A model generated the notes under the pieces. The model was not told the origin of the DNA and searched no databases. It worked only from the letters and a program-made list of their open reading frames with translations. From contig NZ_PEIH01000005.1 in the NCBI RefSeq assembly GCF_002904345.1, positions 240,449 through 304,448 of the forward strand: DNA of 64,000 nt, in the 5' to 3' direction. The number at the start of each line of letters is the position of its first letter. Position 1 is the stretch's first letter. A program made the position numbers and the translations under genes. This document shows, piece by piece, positions 1 through 9,870 of the stretch. The stretch comes from Bacteroidetes bacterium endosymbiont of Geopemphigus sp. (lineage in GTDB: Bacteria > Bacteroidota > Bacteroidia > Flavobacteriales > Blattabacteriaceae).

Positions 1-15
1 AAAAAATAGGCTTTT

Positions 16-44
16 TTTGACTATTTTAGTTTTACTTATATTTG
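16..44 (+). promoter_or_regulatory. Bacteroidota-type promoter for ridA
   Basis: TTTG at 16-19 is followed 17 bases later by TATATTTG at 37-44. This matches the Bacteroidota primary sigma consensus (TTTG, then TAnnTTTG about 19 bases on), with a slightly short spacer. The -7 box ends 28 bases before the ridA start codon, a normal distance. Position and motif are seen; promoter function is inferred. Confidence 0.55.
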
Positions 45-72
45 TTAGACCACACCATAAAGAAGATTTTTC

Positions 73-477
73 ATGAAAAAAATTATTTCCCCAACGAATG
101 CCCCCAAACCTATAGGTCCTTACAGCGGAGCGATCTTAGTTGAGGGTTTTTTATACGTTTCGGGCCAAATACCAGTAGATCCTTCCAGCGGGAAAATTGT
201 ATCGGATAATATAAAAGATCAAACACTACAGGTGATGAAAAACCTTAAATACTATCTTCAGTGCGCAGAAATGAATTTTGAAAATGTAATAAAAACTTCA
301 ATCTTTATAAAAGATATGAATGATTTTTCTAAGATTAATGAGGTGTACGGAAATTTTTTCAATGAAAGCAATTATCCAGCAAGAGAAACGATAGAGGTAT
401 CTCGTCTTCCAAAAGACGCACACGTAGAGATTTCACTTATTGCTCATTCCTCGAAGGCTAAAAATACAACCTCCTAA
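73..477 (+). CDS. ridA: RidA family reactive enamine/imine deaminase
   Basis: This 134-residue protein has the full length of the RidA/YjgF family. RidA enzymes hydrolyse reactive enamine/imine intermediates released by PLP enzymes such as threonine dehydratase, which protects other PLP enzymes in the cytosol. Visible family signatures are GPYSGA (residues 15-20), the SGQIP strand (30-34), and the C-terminal block running from PARETIEV to LPKDAHVEI. That block contains the conserved substrate-binding arginine (Arg104). The ATG at 73 follows a good promoter. The gene stands 53 bp upstream of the (p)ppGpp synthetase on the same strand, so the two could share a transcript. Nothing looks degraded. 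Confidence 0.93.
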   Translation: MKKIISPTNAPKPIGPYSGAILVEGFLYVSGQIPVDPSSGKIVSDNIKDQTLQVMKNLKYYLQCAEMNFENVIKTSIFIKDMNDFSKINEVYGNFFNESNYPARETIEVSRLPKDAHVEISLIAHSSKAKNTTS

Positions 478-530
478 AAAAATTTCATTCGAATGAAAAT
501 ACTATTTATTTTTCAAAGGAGTGGTAAAAT

Positions 531-2780
531 ATGCATGAGAGCTATAGCGAAGAAGAACGTCACGAGATTGCTAAAAGGTATAAAGAACTTTTAGCGGGAG
601 CTTACTTAAGCTTAAATACAGAAGACAAAAAACTTATTCGAAGAGCTATGGAGGTAGCTGCCGATGCCCATAAAGGACAAAAGAGGTATTCAGGCGAAGC
701 TTACATCCACCATCCTATCGCTGTAGCAAAAATCGTTTCACAAGAAATAGGCCTCGATGCCACAGCTATAGCAGCAGCCTTATTACACGATGTAGTAGAA
801 GATAGTGATTATACGTTAGAAAACATCTCACATGCTTTCAATGAAAAGGTAGCCAAAATTATTGATGGTCTTACCAAAATTTCGGAGATCAAAAATTCAA
901 ATATTTCATCGCAGACTGAAAATTACAGAAAGCTTTTATTTACTCTTTCTGAAGACATCCGGGTAATTCTCATTAAACTGGCCGATAGATTGCACAATAT
1001 GCGTACCATGGAAGTCATGCCAAGGGAAAAGCAAAAGAATATCGCCTCGGAAACCCTTTACATTTTTGCTCCTCTGGCACATAGGCTGGGACTTTATAAC
1101 CTTAAGATGGAGCTAGAGGATCTAAGCGTTAAATATATCGATCCAAGAATGTATAGATATATTCTCAAAAAGCTAGAAGACAGCAAACAAGAACGGGAAG
1201 ATTATATTGAAAAATTTAGCAAAAGTATACGTGAAGCCCTTGACAAGGAAGAAATAAAACACCAGATTAAAGGTCGTCCCAAATCGGTTTTTTCTATCAA
1301 AGAAAAAATGAATAAACAAGGGGTGCCTTTTGAAAACATTTATGATATTTTCGCCATACGAATTATTTACGAAGCTACGCCCAAAGAAGAGCGTTTTCTG
1401 ATCTGGAAAATTTATTCCATAGTGACTGACTTATATTATCCAAATCCAAAACGTTTTCGTGATTGGATATCACATCCTAAGTCTACAGGTTATGAATCTT
1501 TACACACCACAGTAATGGGGCCTCAGGGGCACTGGGTGGAAATACAGATTCGTTCAGAACGCATGAACGAAATCGCTGAAAAAGGCATTGCGGCACATTA
1601 CAAATACAAACATGGCTTTGAGCAAAACGAAGAAAAAGGTCTGGAGGGTTGGCTTAACAGGATTCGTGAAATTTTAGAAACCGAACATTCTAACAGTACA
1701 ATAGAACTCGTCGATAACTTTAAATTAAATCTTTACGCCAAAGAAATATATGTTTTTACGCCCAAAGGCGATCTGATCTCACTTCCTAAAGGAGCTACCG
1801 CCCTTGATTTCGCTTATAACATTCATTCATTTATAGGAGACAGGACTTTAGGCGCCAAAGTAAACGGAAAAATCGTAACGCTTAAACACGCATTACAAAG
1901 CGGAGATCAGGTAGAGATCATAAATAGTTTGAATCAAAAGCCTAAGGTAGATTGGCTTGATATGGTGATCACCTCTAAAGCTCGTTCAAAAATCAAGAGT
2001 GCGCTAAATATAGAAAAAAAAAAAATTGCCGATCAAGGCAAAGAAATTCTTGAGCGCAAGCTACGTCACCTAAAGGTAAAATTCAATGAAAGCACTGTAA
2101 ATGCGCTAGTAAATTTCTTTAAGATCTCTACTAGTCAAGAAATATTTTATAGAGTAGGTAATGGAGCAATTGATAGTCATGATCTCAAGCTATTTTACGA
2201 TGAATTTAATAAAACAAACATAGTAGTAAAAGGAAGTTCAAAAAAAACTTTGGAGACCTCTCCGGTAGATTTCAATACTGATAAAAAACAAAATAATATA
2301 CTGGTTTTCAATAACAATCAGCAAGATCTCGCCTATACCTTAGCTCCATGCTGTCATCCCATTCCTGGCGATTTGGTCTTTGGCTTCGTAACTATTAATC
2401 AAAATATCAAGGTGCATCGAGAAGATTGTCCTAATGCTATTAGTTTACGCGCGAATTACAAATATCGTATCATCAAGGCGAAATGGATTAACTCTTTAGA
2501 TAAGGATTTTGAAATCAGAATCAAGATAGAGGGATTTGACCGAGCGGGTATTGTTAAAGAAATCGGAGAAATTATTGCCCAGCATATTCAGCTGAATATT
2601 AAAAACATAAATATTTCCAGCGGTAATAATTTTTTTGAAGGCATTCTCACGTTAGAGGTAAAAAATAAATACCAAGTAGATCATACTATCAAGCAACTTG
2701 AAAACATTCATAATATCAAATCGGTTAAACGCCTGGAAACACATCCGCAACCTAAACATGAAGAGAAATCCTCTTTATAG
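531..2780 (+). CDS. spoT: Bifunctional (p)ppGpp synthetase/hydrolase (Rel/SpoT)
   Basis: This 749-residue RSH enzyme makes and degrades the stringent-response alarmone (p)ppGpp. The domains are an HD hydrolase (about 40-200, HDVVED at 86-91), a synthetase domain (about 240-360, with RPKSVFSI, GYESLH and EIQIRSERM), TGS (about 404-465), a cysteine-containing conserved domain (CCHPIPGD) and a C-terminal ACT domain (about 670-745). The synthetase loop reads RFRD (308-311), the basic RxKD-like form of bifunctional enzymes rather than the acidic form of RelA. Both active sites look intact, so hydrolysis and synthesis are expected. An unusually clear AAAGGAG lies about 10 bases before the ATG, although Bacteroidota rarely use Shine-Dalgarno sites. 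A Fur-family gene follows 66 bp downstream. Confidence 0.95.
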   Translation: MHESYSEEERHEIAKRYKELLAGAYLSLNTEDKKLIRRAMEVAADAHKGQKRYSGEAYIHHPIAVAKIVSQEIGLDATAIAAALLHDVVEDSDYTLENISHAFNEKVAKIIDGLTKISEIKNSNISSQTENYRKLLFTLSEDIRVILIKLADRLHNMRTMEVMPREKQKNIASETLYIFAPLAHRLGLYNLKMELEDLSVKYIDPRMYRYILKKLEDSKQEREDYIEKFSKSIREALDKEEIKHQIKGRPKSVFSIKEKMNKQGVPFENIYDIFAIRIIYEATPKEERFLIWKIYSIVTDLYYPNPKRFRDWISHPKSTGYESLHTTVMGPQGHWVEIQIRSERMNEIAEKGIAAHYKYKHGFEQNEEKGLEGWLNRIREILETEHSNSTIELVDNFKLNLYAKEIYVFTPKGDLISLPKGATALDFAYNIHSFIGDRTLGAKVNGKIVTLKHALQSGDQVEIINSLNQKPKVDWLDMVITSKARSKIKSALNIEKKKIADQGKEILERKLRHLKVKFNESTVNALVNFFKISTSQEIFYRVGNGAIDSHDLKLFYDEFNKTNIVVKGSSKKTLETSPVDFNTDKKQNNILVFNNNQQDLAYTLAPCCHPIPGDLVFGFVTINQNIKVHREDCPNAISLRANYKYRIIKAKWINSLDKDFEIRIKIEGFDRAGIVKEIGEIIAQHIQLNIKNINISSGNNFFEGILTLEVKNKYQVDHTIKQLENIHNIKSVKRLETHPQPKHEEKSSL

Positions 2781-2846
2781 TCTCTATTCTAAGGATTTAA
2801 ATTATGATATCTTTATGAATAGGTCGAATAAGCATCTTAAAAACTC

Positions 2847-3293
2847 ATGAATCCAATCATAAAAAAGAGTCGTTTTGAAACCGTTAAAAAAGTACTTGAG
2901 GAGTATCTTAAAAAACATGGTCATCGCAATACGCCCGAGCGTTATGCTATCTTGGAAGAGATTTATAAGTGTGATGAGCATTTTGATGTGGAAACGCTGT
3001 ATTTTAATATGAAACAGAAAAAATACCGCGTGAGTCGAGCCACCCTTTATAACACCATTGCACTTTTACAGGATTGCAAGCTGATTCGCAAACATCAGTT
3101 TGGGGAAAATCAATTTCACTATGAAAAAGCTTACTTTGACAGGCAACACGACCATCTGATTCTTAGCGATACTGGTGAGATCATCGAATTCTGCGATCCA
3201 CGCATCCAGGCGTTGAAATCCACCATTGAAGAACAGTATAATGTAAAAATAGAGAGCCATTCGTTATACTTTTACGGGATCAGAAAAAAATGA
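2847..3293 (+). CDS. fur: Fur-family metal-responsive transcriptional repressor
   Basis: This 148-residue protein has the Fur fold: an N-terminal winged helix with recognition helix [14 protein letters not shown], then a dimerisation/metal domain starting at RQHDHLIL. Fur proteins bind Fe(II) or related metals and repress uptake genes. The usual CxxC zinc pair after the HDHL motif is absent here (sequence [11 protein letters not shown]), and the only cysteine in that stretch is in FCDP. From memory, flavobacterial Fur proteins often have this form, so I do not read it as damage. The subtype (iron, zinc or peroxide sensor) cannot be set from sequence. The stop codon overlaps the start of the OstA-like gene by four bases (ATGA), so translation is coupled. 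Confidence 0.88.
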   Translation: MNPIIKKSRFETVKKVLEEYLKKHGHRNTPERYAILEEIYKCDEHFDVETLYFNMKQKKYRVSRATLYNTIALLQDCKLIRKHQFGENQFHYEKAYFDRQHDHLILSDTGEIIEFCDPRIQALKSTIEEQYNVKIESHSLYFYGIRKK

Positions 3294-4981
3294 TCTTCAA
3301 AAATTTTAAATATTTTTTTCTTTTTACTGCTAGCTTATTGATTATTAAAGGTCATCTCAAAAAAAATCAATTATCAAAAAAAAAGATTCACCTTATCCAT
3401 GCAGATCTTATACAAAAAAAAGGGGTTATAGATCCCGATGCCTTGTTTCTTAGCGGAAATGTTTCTCTTGAACATCAAGGAAACACATTAGATTGTGACA
3501 GCGCGGTGTATTATAAAAAAAGCAATGAGTTTAAAGGTTTTGGACAGGTAAAGATGCACTCGAAAGACCGGAGATTTACAGGAGAGAAACTCGAATACGA
3601 TGGTAATAGTGGAATTGCTAAAGTCTATGAAAAACCAGTGGCGTATGAAAAAGAAACTGAAATTAGGGCGGATACTCTTTACCATGACTCACATACAAAA
3701 ATCTCCAGGGCTATTGGAAATACCTTGCTTACAGATAAAAACACTCGCGTAAGCAGTTCACTTCTTGAATACAACGGCAATAACGAACAGGCGTATTACA
3801 CTACTGGAGGCACTGTGTATGATGAAAAAAATATCTTAAAAAGTCTTAAAGGAGTTTATTTTTCAAGAGAGAAAAAAGCGGAATTTCTTTCAAATGTGGA
3901 TATAGAAAATCAAGAATACAAAATTCTCTCTCATAGAGCTCATTATTACACAGAAGAAAAAAAAGTGGACTTCTTAGGCCCTACTACCATAAGGAAAAAA
4001 TCTAAACCTCAAGAATATATCTATACTGAAAAAGGAAGTTATTATACTCAAGACAAAAAAGCTTATGGACAAAAGGCTCCGAGTTTACATTATAATGGAA
4101 AAATCCTTAAAGGCGACAGTTTGTATTTCGATCAGATCAGTGGATTCGGATCTGCTACTGGAAACGTCTGTCTGGAAGATCCCGAAAAAAAAAGATTCCT
4201 CACCGGAGGTTACGGGGAAATCTATCAGCCATCCGATTCAGCTATACTTCTTAAAAAACCTTTGGCTATAAAGCTTGTCAAAAATGATTCTATTTTTATT
4301 CATGCCGACACGCTTATAGCGGTGAAAACGATAGAATCAACTAATGTAATTCGTGCTTATCATTTTGCAAAAATGTATAAAACAGATATGCAAGCTAAAT
4401 GTGACTCTATCGTCTATCATGAAGATCAAGGCCAGATGAGTTTCTATAAAGATCCCGTCTTTTGGCGTGAAAATCAGCAAATCCAGGGGGATATGATTCA
4501 TGCTTATATTCATCCTGAAAAAGAAGTGCTTGATTCCATGCAAATCATTGGAAACGCCTTTGCAAGTAGCAAAGTTGACTCTCTTAATGAAAAAGAATTC
4601 AATCAGCTTAAAGGACGTTTTATGAGTGCTTATTTTAAAAATAGCCAAATCGACAGTATAGAAGCAAAAGGGAATGCCCAGAGCCTTTTTTTTGCTGAAG
4701 AGGAAGACCAAAGAAACAAAGTTAAACGCCGTATCGGTATTAACAGATCAAATTGTGGACTTATTTTAGCTTGGTTTACACCAGAGCAAAAAATCCGGAA
4801 GGTTTCCTGCAGACAAAAAGCTCATTCAATTCTTTCCCCTGAAGTAAAATTCCCTGAGCAAGAGCATTTTCTTTCTCATTTTCAATGGCGAGATAAAGAA
4901 CGTCCCATAAAAAAAGAAGAGATTTTTATTCCAGATATCCTCTCCTATCGTAAAGAGCAAGAAAAAAGCAAAAAACTATAA
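3290..4981 (+). CDS. OstA-like (LptA/LptD N-domain type) LPS transport protein
   Basis: This 563-residue protein begins with a hydrophobic N-terminal segment (about 5-20, a likely signal or anchor). A long series of beta-strand repeats follows, with the OstA pattern of alternating 'G.v....g..l..d.a.y......' units, for example [20 protein letters not shown] and [16 protein letters not shown]. OstA-like proteins of the LptA/LptD family form a periplasmic beta-jellyroll path that moves LPS to the outer membrane. There is no LptD beta-barrel domain, so this is the large Bacteroidota OstA-like type. It fits with the lipid A genes at 38.5-43.3 kb. The start overlaps the fur stop by four bases. A decayed aminotransferase follows immediately. 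Confidence 0.8.
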   Translation: MIFKNFKYFFLFTASLLIIKGHLKKNQLSKKKIHLIHADLIQKKGVIDPDALFLSGNVSLEHQGNTLDCDSAVYYKKSNEFKGFGQVKMHSKDRRFTGEKLEYDGNSGIAKVYEKPVAYEKETEIRADTLYHDSHTKISRAIGNTLLTDKNTRVSSSLLEYNGNNEQAYYTTGGTVYDEKNILKSLKGVYFSREKKAEFLSNVDIENQEYKILSHRAHYYTEEKKVDFLGPTTIRKKSKPQEYIYTEKGSYYTQDKKAYGQKAPSLHYNGKILKGDSLYFDQISGFGSATGNVCLEDPEKKRFLTGGYGEIYQPSDSAILLKKPLAIKLVKNDSIFIHADTLIAVKTIESTNVIRAYHFAKMYKTDMQAKCDSIVYHEDQGQMSFYKDPVFWRENQQIQGDMIHAYIHPEKEVLDSMQIIGNAFASSKVDSLNEKEFNQLKGRFMSAYFKNSQIDSIEAKGNAQSLFFAEEEDQRNKVKRRIGINRSNCGLILAWFTPEQKIRKVSCRQKAHSILSPEVKFPEQEHFLSHFQWRDKERPIKKEEIFIPDILSYRKEQEKSKKL

Positions 4982-4999
4982 AAAACTTGGGAAAAAACC

Positions 5000-6053
5000 T
5001 ATCTGAAGATGGATCTTAAAAAATCTTTTTACATTATCAAGCTCAAACCAGTTTACATCCTATAAGTCTGGAAATCACTAATAATCAAGAATGCATGTCA
5101 TGATGTACGGAGAGTTTATACAGGGGTTTTGTGTAAATCTTTGTGAAAAGCTTGTTTGCTACAACCCTGGGAGGCCTGGAGAGCACCTACCTGGTTAATC
5201 CGGAAACGGAGGCTATAGAGGGGAGCTATAAAATTGGCTAATCATTATACTGGTCGATATGAGATCATCTCCTGTGAATGTGAAAATGTTTATCAATGCT
5301 TATCATGGTAACACACAAAGCGCACTAAGTCTCATGGGACAAATTATCCCTAAAAGAACCTTCTTCCCTTTATTAACTGACGTTCGATTTATTAGATTCA
5401 ATGAAGAAGAAGATCTTGATAAAATCACTGAAAAAAACTGTTTGCGTTCTTTTGGAAAACATATAGGGATCAGCGCGATTTGTTTTACCCGAAAAATCTT
5501 ACCTTAGAAAGGTAAAGAAGTGCTATCAACAAACCGGCGCTTAATGAAATATAGCCGGGTTTTGCACGAACTGGAAAGTTTTTTTGCCTTTGAGCATTGT
5601 GAAAATGCCCTACCGGATGTTCTGGTCATGGGAAAAGGAATGGGAGGTGGCATGCCTATTGATACATTTATAGTCTTCGAAAGAATTATGAGCTGCCTCA
5701 GTCATAATCCCACGCTGGGGTATATTACTACTTTTGGCGATCACCGAGTGATCGCCAAAAGTACCTTGGCTACCTTCTTAGATGAGCTCATGGAATGGCG
5801 ATTGATGCAAAATATTTCGGAAAAAGAAAAACTTTTTCAAGAGCTACTCGTACATAAGGAAATTCGATTCATACAAGGTCGCGGGCTGATGCTCGCTTGC
5901 GAGCTAAAAAGAATACGTATTGAAAACAACCCAGGCTTTCCTTGCAAAAGGATTGATTGTTTTTTGGCTGCTTTTCTCAGGAGATTTGCGAATCTCTCCT
6001 CCTTTAAGCCTTATCTCAGAAGAAGTATACAAATGATGTTATATTCTGCTTGA
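5000..6053 (+). pseudogene. Class-III (PLP) aminotransferase, decayed
   Basis: Pieces of an acetylornithine/GABA-type aminotransferase lie in several frames in the correct order. They are an N-terminal HYQAQTSLHPISLEI segment near 5030, a NAYHGNTQSALSLMG segment near 5290 (usual substrate/PLP region), an FFAFEHCENALPDVLVMGKG segment near 5580, and SHNPTLGYITTFG near 5700 (around the PLP lysine region). The C-terminal region runs to 6053. The frame is broken by several stops and shifts, and the segment between about 5460 and 5540 is rearranged. The substrate cannot be named. Orthologs are commonly found beside OstA-like genes in this phylum (from memory). It cannot encode an active enzyme. Confidence 0.82.
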
Positions 6054-6084
6054 ATGTCTCGATGAAAATCCCTCAATCTTTTGA

Positions 6085-6732
6085 ATGATGAAAACATCTT
6101 TTGAAAATATAAAAATTGAAGGTGTGTTACCCGTAATAATACAGGATGAAGACACAAAAGTAGTAATTGAAACTGCTTTTATGAACCAAAACGCACTGGA
6201 TAAAAGTCTCTCAGGAAAAGCTTGTTATTTCCTTCGGGATACCTTACTTGAAAAACATCCAGAGCTTCAGGTGCAACAGGTACTGTTTAATGAGAAAAAA
6301 AACGTACTTCTAGTAAACGTTTCCTCAACACATCCAAAAGGAAAAAGCCAGTGGGGTGAATTAAACGAAGTTAAAGAGAAACTCTCTTTTCTAAGCAAAC
6401 TTGAAGAAGTTATAGAACAATATCGTTTTTATGGAGACAAAAAATCTTATCGTTGTCCACTATTCCGAACGAATCTGAATAAAATTGTGAAGAAACTTGG
6501 CGAAGAAGCTACTGAATTTATTATAGAAGCTAAAGACGATCATAACGATAAAAAATTCCTCAATGAAGCAGCTGACTTGATTTTCCATTTTTTAATATTG
6601 CTCAATGCCAAGGGTCTACATTTTGATGATGTGCTAAAAATTTTACATAAAAGGGAACAAAAAGGAAAATTAAAAAGGAAAATAGAACGCCTTAAAGAGA
6701 AAATACGAAAACACAACCATCGCTTAAAATAA
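6085..6732 (+). CDS. hisIE: HisIE-like protein: intact HisE half, degenerate HisI half
   Basis: HisIE carries out two steps of histidine synthesis: phosphoribosyl-ATP pyrophosphohydrolase (HisE) and phosphoribosyl-AMP cyclohydrolase (HisI). The C-terminal half (about 112-205) keeps the HisE/MazG-like metal motif: KKLGEEATEFIIEAKD, then NEAADLIFHFLILL. The N-terminal half still aligns with HisI (GVLPVIIQDEDT, MNQNALDKSL). It has lost the family's catalytic and metal residues: the CDxD segment reads FNEKKN and the HxGTxSCF segment reads HPKGKSQWG. No other his genes are nearby. The frame is fully open, so it is either drifting towards loss or keeps only a pyrophosphohydrolase role. It follows the dead aminotransferase and ends overlapping the convergent phosphoesterase remnant. 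Confidence 0.8.
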   Translation: MMKTSFENIKIEGVLPVIIQDEDTKVVIETAFMNQNALDKSLSGKACYFLRDTLLEKHPELQVQQVLFNEKKNVLLVNVSSTHPKGKSQWGELNEVKEKLSFLSKLEEVIEQYRFYGDKKSYRCPLFRTNLNKIVKKLGEEATEFIIEAKDDHNDKKFLNEAADLIFHFLILLNAKGLHFDDVLKILHKREQKGKLKRKIERLKEKIRKHNHRLK

Positions 6733-7250
6733 TAATTTATTATATTCCGGATCTCTTGTGCCCAGTTCTATGACCTCAAGAGCTTTAATATCGTTCTTAT
6801 CAACACAAAAGCACAGCATGGTACGCAACTGATGAAAGCCATATCGACCCGCTGCTCCAGGGTTCATGTAAAGTATACTAAGTTTTTTATCGTATAATAT
6901 GCATAGAATATGGGAATGTCCACAGATAAACAGACGAGGGCTCTTTTTTTTTAATTCTTCACGAACTCTAATATCATAACGACCTTGGCAACCCCCTATA
7001 TGTGTGATCCATACTGATACTTCCCCGAAAAGAAAACGCGCTGATGCCCAGGATAAGATTTTCTTTATATCTATATCATCTATATGTCCATAGACAGCCT
7101 TTAAAGGGGCCCATTCTTCAAGCGAAAGAGCTACTTGTAAAGATCCAATATCTCTCTGGCATGCCAGATCTCATCAACGCTATTCGCGTAATAGAGTATG
7201 CGCTGATCCATATAACCATGGGTATCAGAGAGCAAAAGAATTCGTTTCAC
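6724..7250 (-). pseudogene. YfcE/MJ0936-like metallophosphoesterase, one frameshift
   Basis: On the minus strand a GTG at 7250 opens KRILLLSDTHGYMD, the N-terminal metal motif (DxH) of small calcineurin-like phosphodiesterases. After HAR the frame breaks. It resumes as GSLQVALSLEEWAPLKAVYG and runs to a TAA at 6724-6726 through ITHIGG and FICGHSHIL (the C-terminal GHxH metal motif) and NPGAAGRYGFH. The break is explained by one surplus GA unit in AGAGAGA (plus strand TCTCTCT, 7151-7157). The conserved glycine of the GD motif is also changed (HAGD to HARD). The rest of the sequence is well conserved, so inactivation looks recent. No ATG-started frame covers the C-terminal two thirds. Confidence 0.82.
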
Positions 7251-7257
7251 TAAGACT

Positions 7258-8034
7258 TTGTATTTTTACAAATTCAAAATTAAAAAACCATTGCGCTACT
7301 TTATCGAGCTGGCCTACAACGGAACAAGATACCATGGTTGGCAGATGCAAAAAACCGGAATTTCCGTAGAAGAAGTACTTGAAAACTGCCTTTCTCAACT
7401 CCTTAAAACACCTATAGACCTTATAGGGGCCGGACGTACTGATAGCGGTGTGCATGCAAGGCAATTTTTCGCTCATTTTGATTATGCAGAATCTCTGAAT
7501 CAGAATCTCATACAAAGACTTAACGCTTTTTTACCTTATGATATTAAAATTTATAAAATTTATCCGGTGGCTTCCCGAGCACATGCGCGCTTTAGTGCAT
7601 TAGAGCGCAGTTATTGCTATTTCATCTCTTTAGGAAAGCACCCTTTTTTTAAAGAGTTTAGCTGGCAATGGCTCTCTACTCCGCTTGATATGGAAGCCAT
7701 GAATCAAGCAGCGAGAATACTTAAAAATTATCGGGATTTCAGCAACTTTTGTAAAACACATGCTAACAATAAAACCGGTCTATGCAAAATAGAATATGCT
7801 CAATGGAAATACGAAAATGATTTGTTGTACTTTAAGATCACAGCCGACAGATTTTTAAGAAACATGGTACGTGCCATTGTAGGGACGCTTATTGAAGTAG
7901 GTAAAAGAAAGATTTATCTGCAAGAATTCCGCAAGATTATCGAGGCCAAAAACCGGCAAAAGGCAGGAACCTCAGCGCCGGCAAAAGGATTGTTCTTAAC
8001 TTCCATACGCTATCCAAAGAGTCTTTTTTTATGA
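7258..8034 (+). CDS. truA: tRNA pseudouridine(38-40) synthase TruA
   Basis: TruA converts uridines 38-40 in the anticodon arm of many tRNAs to pseudouridine. The family blocks are all present: YNGTRYHGWQMQ (20-31), the catalytic motif GAGRTDSGVHARQF with Asp62, ARFSALERSY, FLRNMVRAIVGTLIEVG and the C-terminal TSAPAKGLFL. Length (258) is normal. The first codon is TTG at 7258. No ATG lies before the conserved YNG block, so the true start is TTG at 7258 or TTG at 7288. The gene diverges tightly from the phosphoesterase remnant, and its TGA overlaps the ATG of the ABC exporter (ATGA), so the two are coupled. Confidence 0.93.
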   Translation: MYFYKFKIKKPLRYFIELAYNGTRYHGWQMQKTGISVEEVLENCLSQLLKTPIDLIGAGRTDSGVHARQFFAHFDYAESLNQNLIQRLNAFLPYDIKIYKIYPVASRAHARFSALERSYCYFISLGKHPFFKEFSWQWLSTPLDMEAMNQAARILKNYRDFSNFCKTHANNKTGLCKIEYAQWKYENDLLYFKITADRFLRNMVRAIVGTLIEVGKRKIYLQEFRKIIEAKNRQKAGTSAPAKGLFLTSIRYPKSLFL

Positions 8035-9785
8035 AAAAGGCCGCAGAAAATAGTTCATCACTTAGAAAGCTAATTCATATGAGCTGGCGTTATCGCGGAC
8101 TTACCCTTTCGATTTTACTTATTTCCATAGCACTTTCAATAGCAACGGCCTATCGGCCCAAATTAATCCAGCAGGCTATTGATGAACCGATTTCAGAAAA
8201 GAATTTTCCTTTTCTTTTGCATCTTATCTTATGGATAGGGCTATTGCTATTTCTAGAGGGGCTTTTTCAGTTTGTACTGAATTATTTTTCCAATGTTCTG
8301 GCGCAAAAAGTGATCAGTGAACTTCGGGTAAAACTCTTTAACCGATTACTGAGTTTTAAACTCGATTTTTTTAATAAAACACCTGTGGGTTTGCTTATAA
8401 CGCGTGTAGTATCTGATATAGAAACTATCGCAGGTGTATTTAGTGATGGGATTTTACTTCTCTTTGGAGATTTATTTAAAATCCTTCTCATTATAGGGAT
8501 GATGTTCAATATAGATGCCCAACTGGCAATTATCAGCTTGTTGATCCTTCCAAATATGTATTGGATTACACGTTATTTTCAGCGTTCGCTCAGGAATACC
8601 TTCCGTGAGGAACGCTTACAAAACGCACATTTGAACAGTTTCAGCCAGGAGCGTATCAGTGGAATGATGATAGTACAGCTCTTCAACAGAGAAAAACTTG
8701 AATATAAAACCTTTGAGAGGATCAATTACCAGCTAATGCAAGCTTACTTTAAGACGATTTTTTATTTCTCTATTTTTTTTCCCATTGTTGAATTGCTTTC
8801 CAGTGTAAGCGTCAGCGCACTTATAGGCTATGGAGCTTTTCGAGCGATAAATACGGCCGATGTGAGCTCGGGAGAAATCGTTGCCTTCATCTTCTTTATT
8901 TATATGCTTTTCCGACCAATGAATCAAATGTCAGATCGTTTTAACACCATGCAAGGTGGACTCGCTGGAGCCGACAGAATATTCGATTTGCTCAATCAGA
9001 AATTCGAGACGCCTGATGAAGGTAAACTTCAGCCCATAAAATTAAAAGGACATATCCTCTTTGAAAATGTTCACTTCTCATACACCCCAGAAGAGAGAGT
9101 ACTTAAAGGACTTTCGTTAGAAATCTTACCTGGCGAGAATGTAGCCATTGTAGGTTCCACAGGAGCGGGAAAATCTACCTTAGTACAGCTTTTGGCTCGT
9201 TTTTATGATATAGAGAGCGGCTGTATTAGCATAGATGGACATCCTATTAAAGATATCGCTTTAAAAAATCTCAGAAACCATGTCAGGGTAATGACACAAG
9301 AGCCTTTTCTGTTTAATGATACTATTAGAAAAAACGTAAGTATGGGAAAATCCATAGACTTAAAAAAAATTCGCGAAAAAGCTCGAATTATAGGTATAGA
9401 TAACATTATCATGTCATTACCCTTAGGGTATAATCAAAATGTAGAAGAAAGAGGAAGGTTATTTTCTATAGGTCAGCGCCAGTTGCTGACTTTTTTAAGG
9501 GCGCAATTGCATCCTCATTCGATTTTGATATTAGATGAAGCTACGGCTTCGACAGATAGTTATACTGAAGATCTTATGTATAAAGCTATGAAAAACTTAA
9601 CTCACAAAAAAACATCCATTGTGATAGCTCATCGTTTATCTACGGTAAAAAAAATGGATAAAATATTAGTTATAAATAAAGGAATATTAATAGAACAAGG
9701 AAATCATAATGATTTATTACTAAAAAAAGGTTATTATTGGAAAATGTATAATTCACAAATTTCGAAAAAGAAAAGAATGAATTAA
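8031..9785 (+). CDS. ABC exporter half-transporter (MsbA/MDR type)
   Basis: This is a 584-residue fused membrane/ATPase protein. The transmembrane domain (about 1-320) has six hydrophobic segments. The nucleotide-binding domain holds Walker A GSTGAGKST (about 375-383), Q-loop MTQEPFLF, signature FSIGQRQLL, Walker B ILILDEATAS and H-loop AHRLST. The signature motif is the SxGQ variant that I associate with Bacteroidota homologs. Proteins of this type homodimerise or heterodimerise in the inner membrane and export lipids, lipid-linked molecules or drugs. The substrate is unknown, and MsbA-like lipid A flipping is possible but not shown. Translation is coupled to truA by a four-base overlap. Confidence 0.9.
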   Translation: MKKAAENSSSLRKLIHMSWRYRGLTLSILLISIALSIATAYRPKLIQQAIDEPISEKNFPFLLHLILWIGLLLFLEGLFQFVLNYFSNVLAQKVISELRVKLFNRLLSFKLDFFNKTPVGLLITRVVSDIETIAGVFSDGILLLFGDLFKILLIIGMMFNIDAQLAIISLLILPNMYWITRYFQRSLRNTFREERLQNAHLNSFSQERISGMMIVQLFNREKLEYKTFERINYQLMQAYFKTIFYFSIFFPIVELLSSVSVSALIGYGAFRAINTADVSSGEIVAFIFFIYMLFRPMNQMSDRFNTMQGGLAGADRIFDLLNQKFETPDEGKLQPIKLKGHILFENVHFSYTPEERVLKGLSLEILPGENVAIVGSTGAGKSTLVQLLARFYDIESGCISIDGHPIKDIALKNLRNHVRVMTQEPFLFNDTIRKNVSMGKSIDLKKIREKARIIGIDNIIMSLPLGYNQNVEERGRLFSIGQRQLLTFLRAQLHPHSILILDEATASTDSYTEDLMYKAMKNLTHKKTSIVIAHRLSTVKKMDKILVINKGILIEQGNHNDLLLKKGYYWKMYNSQISKKKRMN

Positions 9786-9836
9786 ACTTTCAAACAACTC
9801 CGAGGTCGTAATTTTTAGTATATAAAAAATCCACCA

Positions 9837-9844
9837 TATATTTG
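9837..9844 (+). promoter_or_regulatory. -7 box (TATATTTG) before the lipoprotein gene
   Basis: TATATTTG matches TAnnTTTG exactly and lies 27 bases before the lipoprotein start at 9871. No good TTTG -33 element is seen at the expected spacing, so the promoter is only partly supported. Confidence 0.4.
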
Positions 9845-9870
9845 CGGTTGCAATTCAAATCGTGATAAAG

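Noticed and set aside
1-20. A6-TAGGC-T7 hairpin at the window edge as a terminator
   Set aside because: The stem is only A-T pairs and the upstream gene is not visible, so it cannot be separated from the -33 region of the ridA promoter.
5000-6053. Two separate small genes at 5259-5507 and 5520-6053
   Set aside because: Both frames are consecutive parts of one class-III aminotransferase, with more pieces upstream in other frames, so they are one pseudogene.
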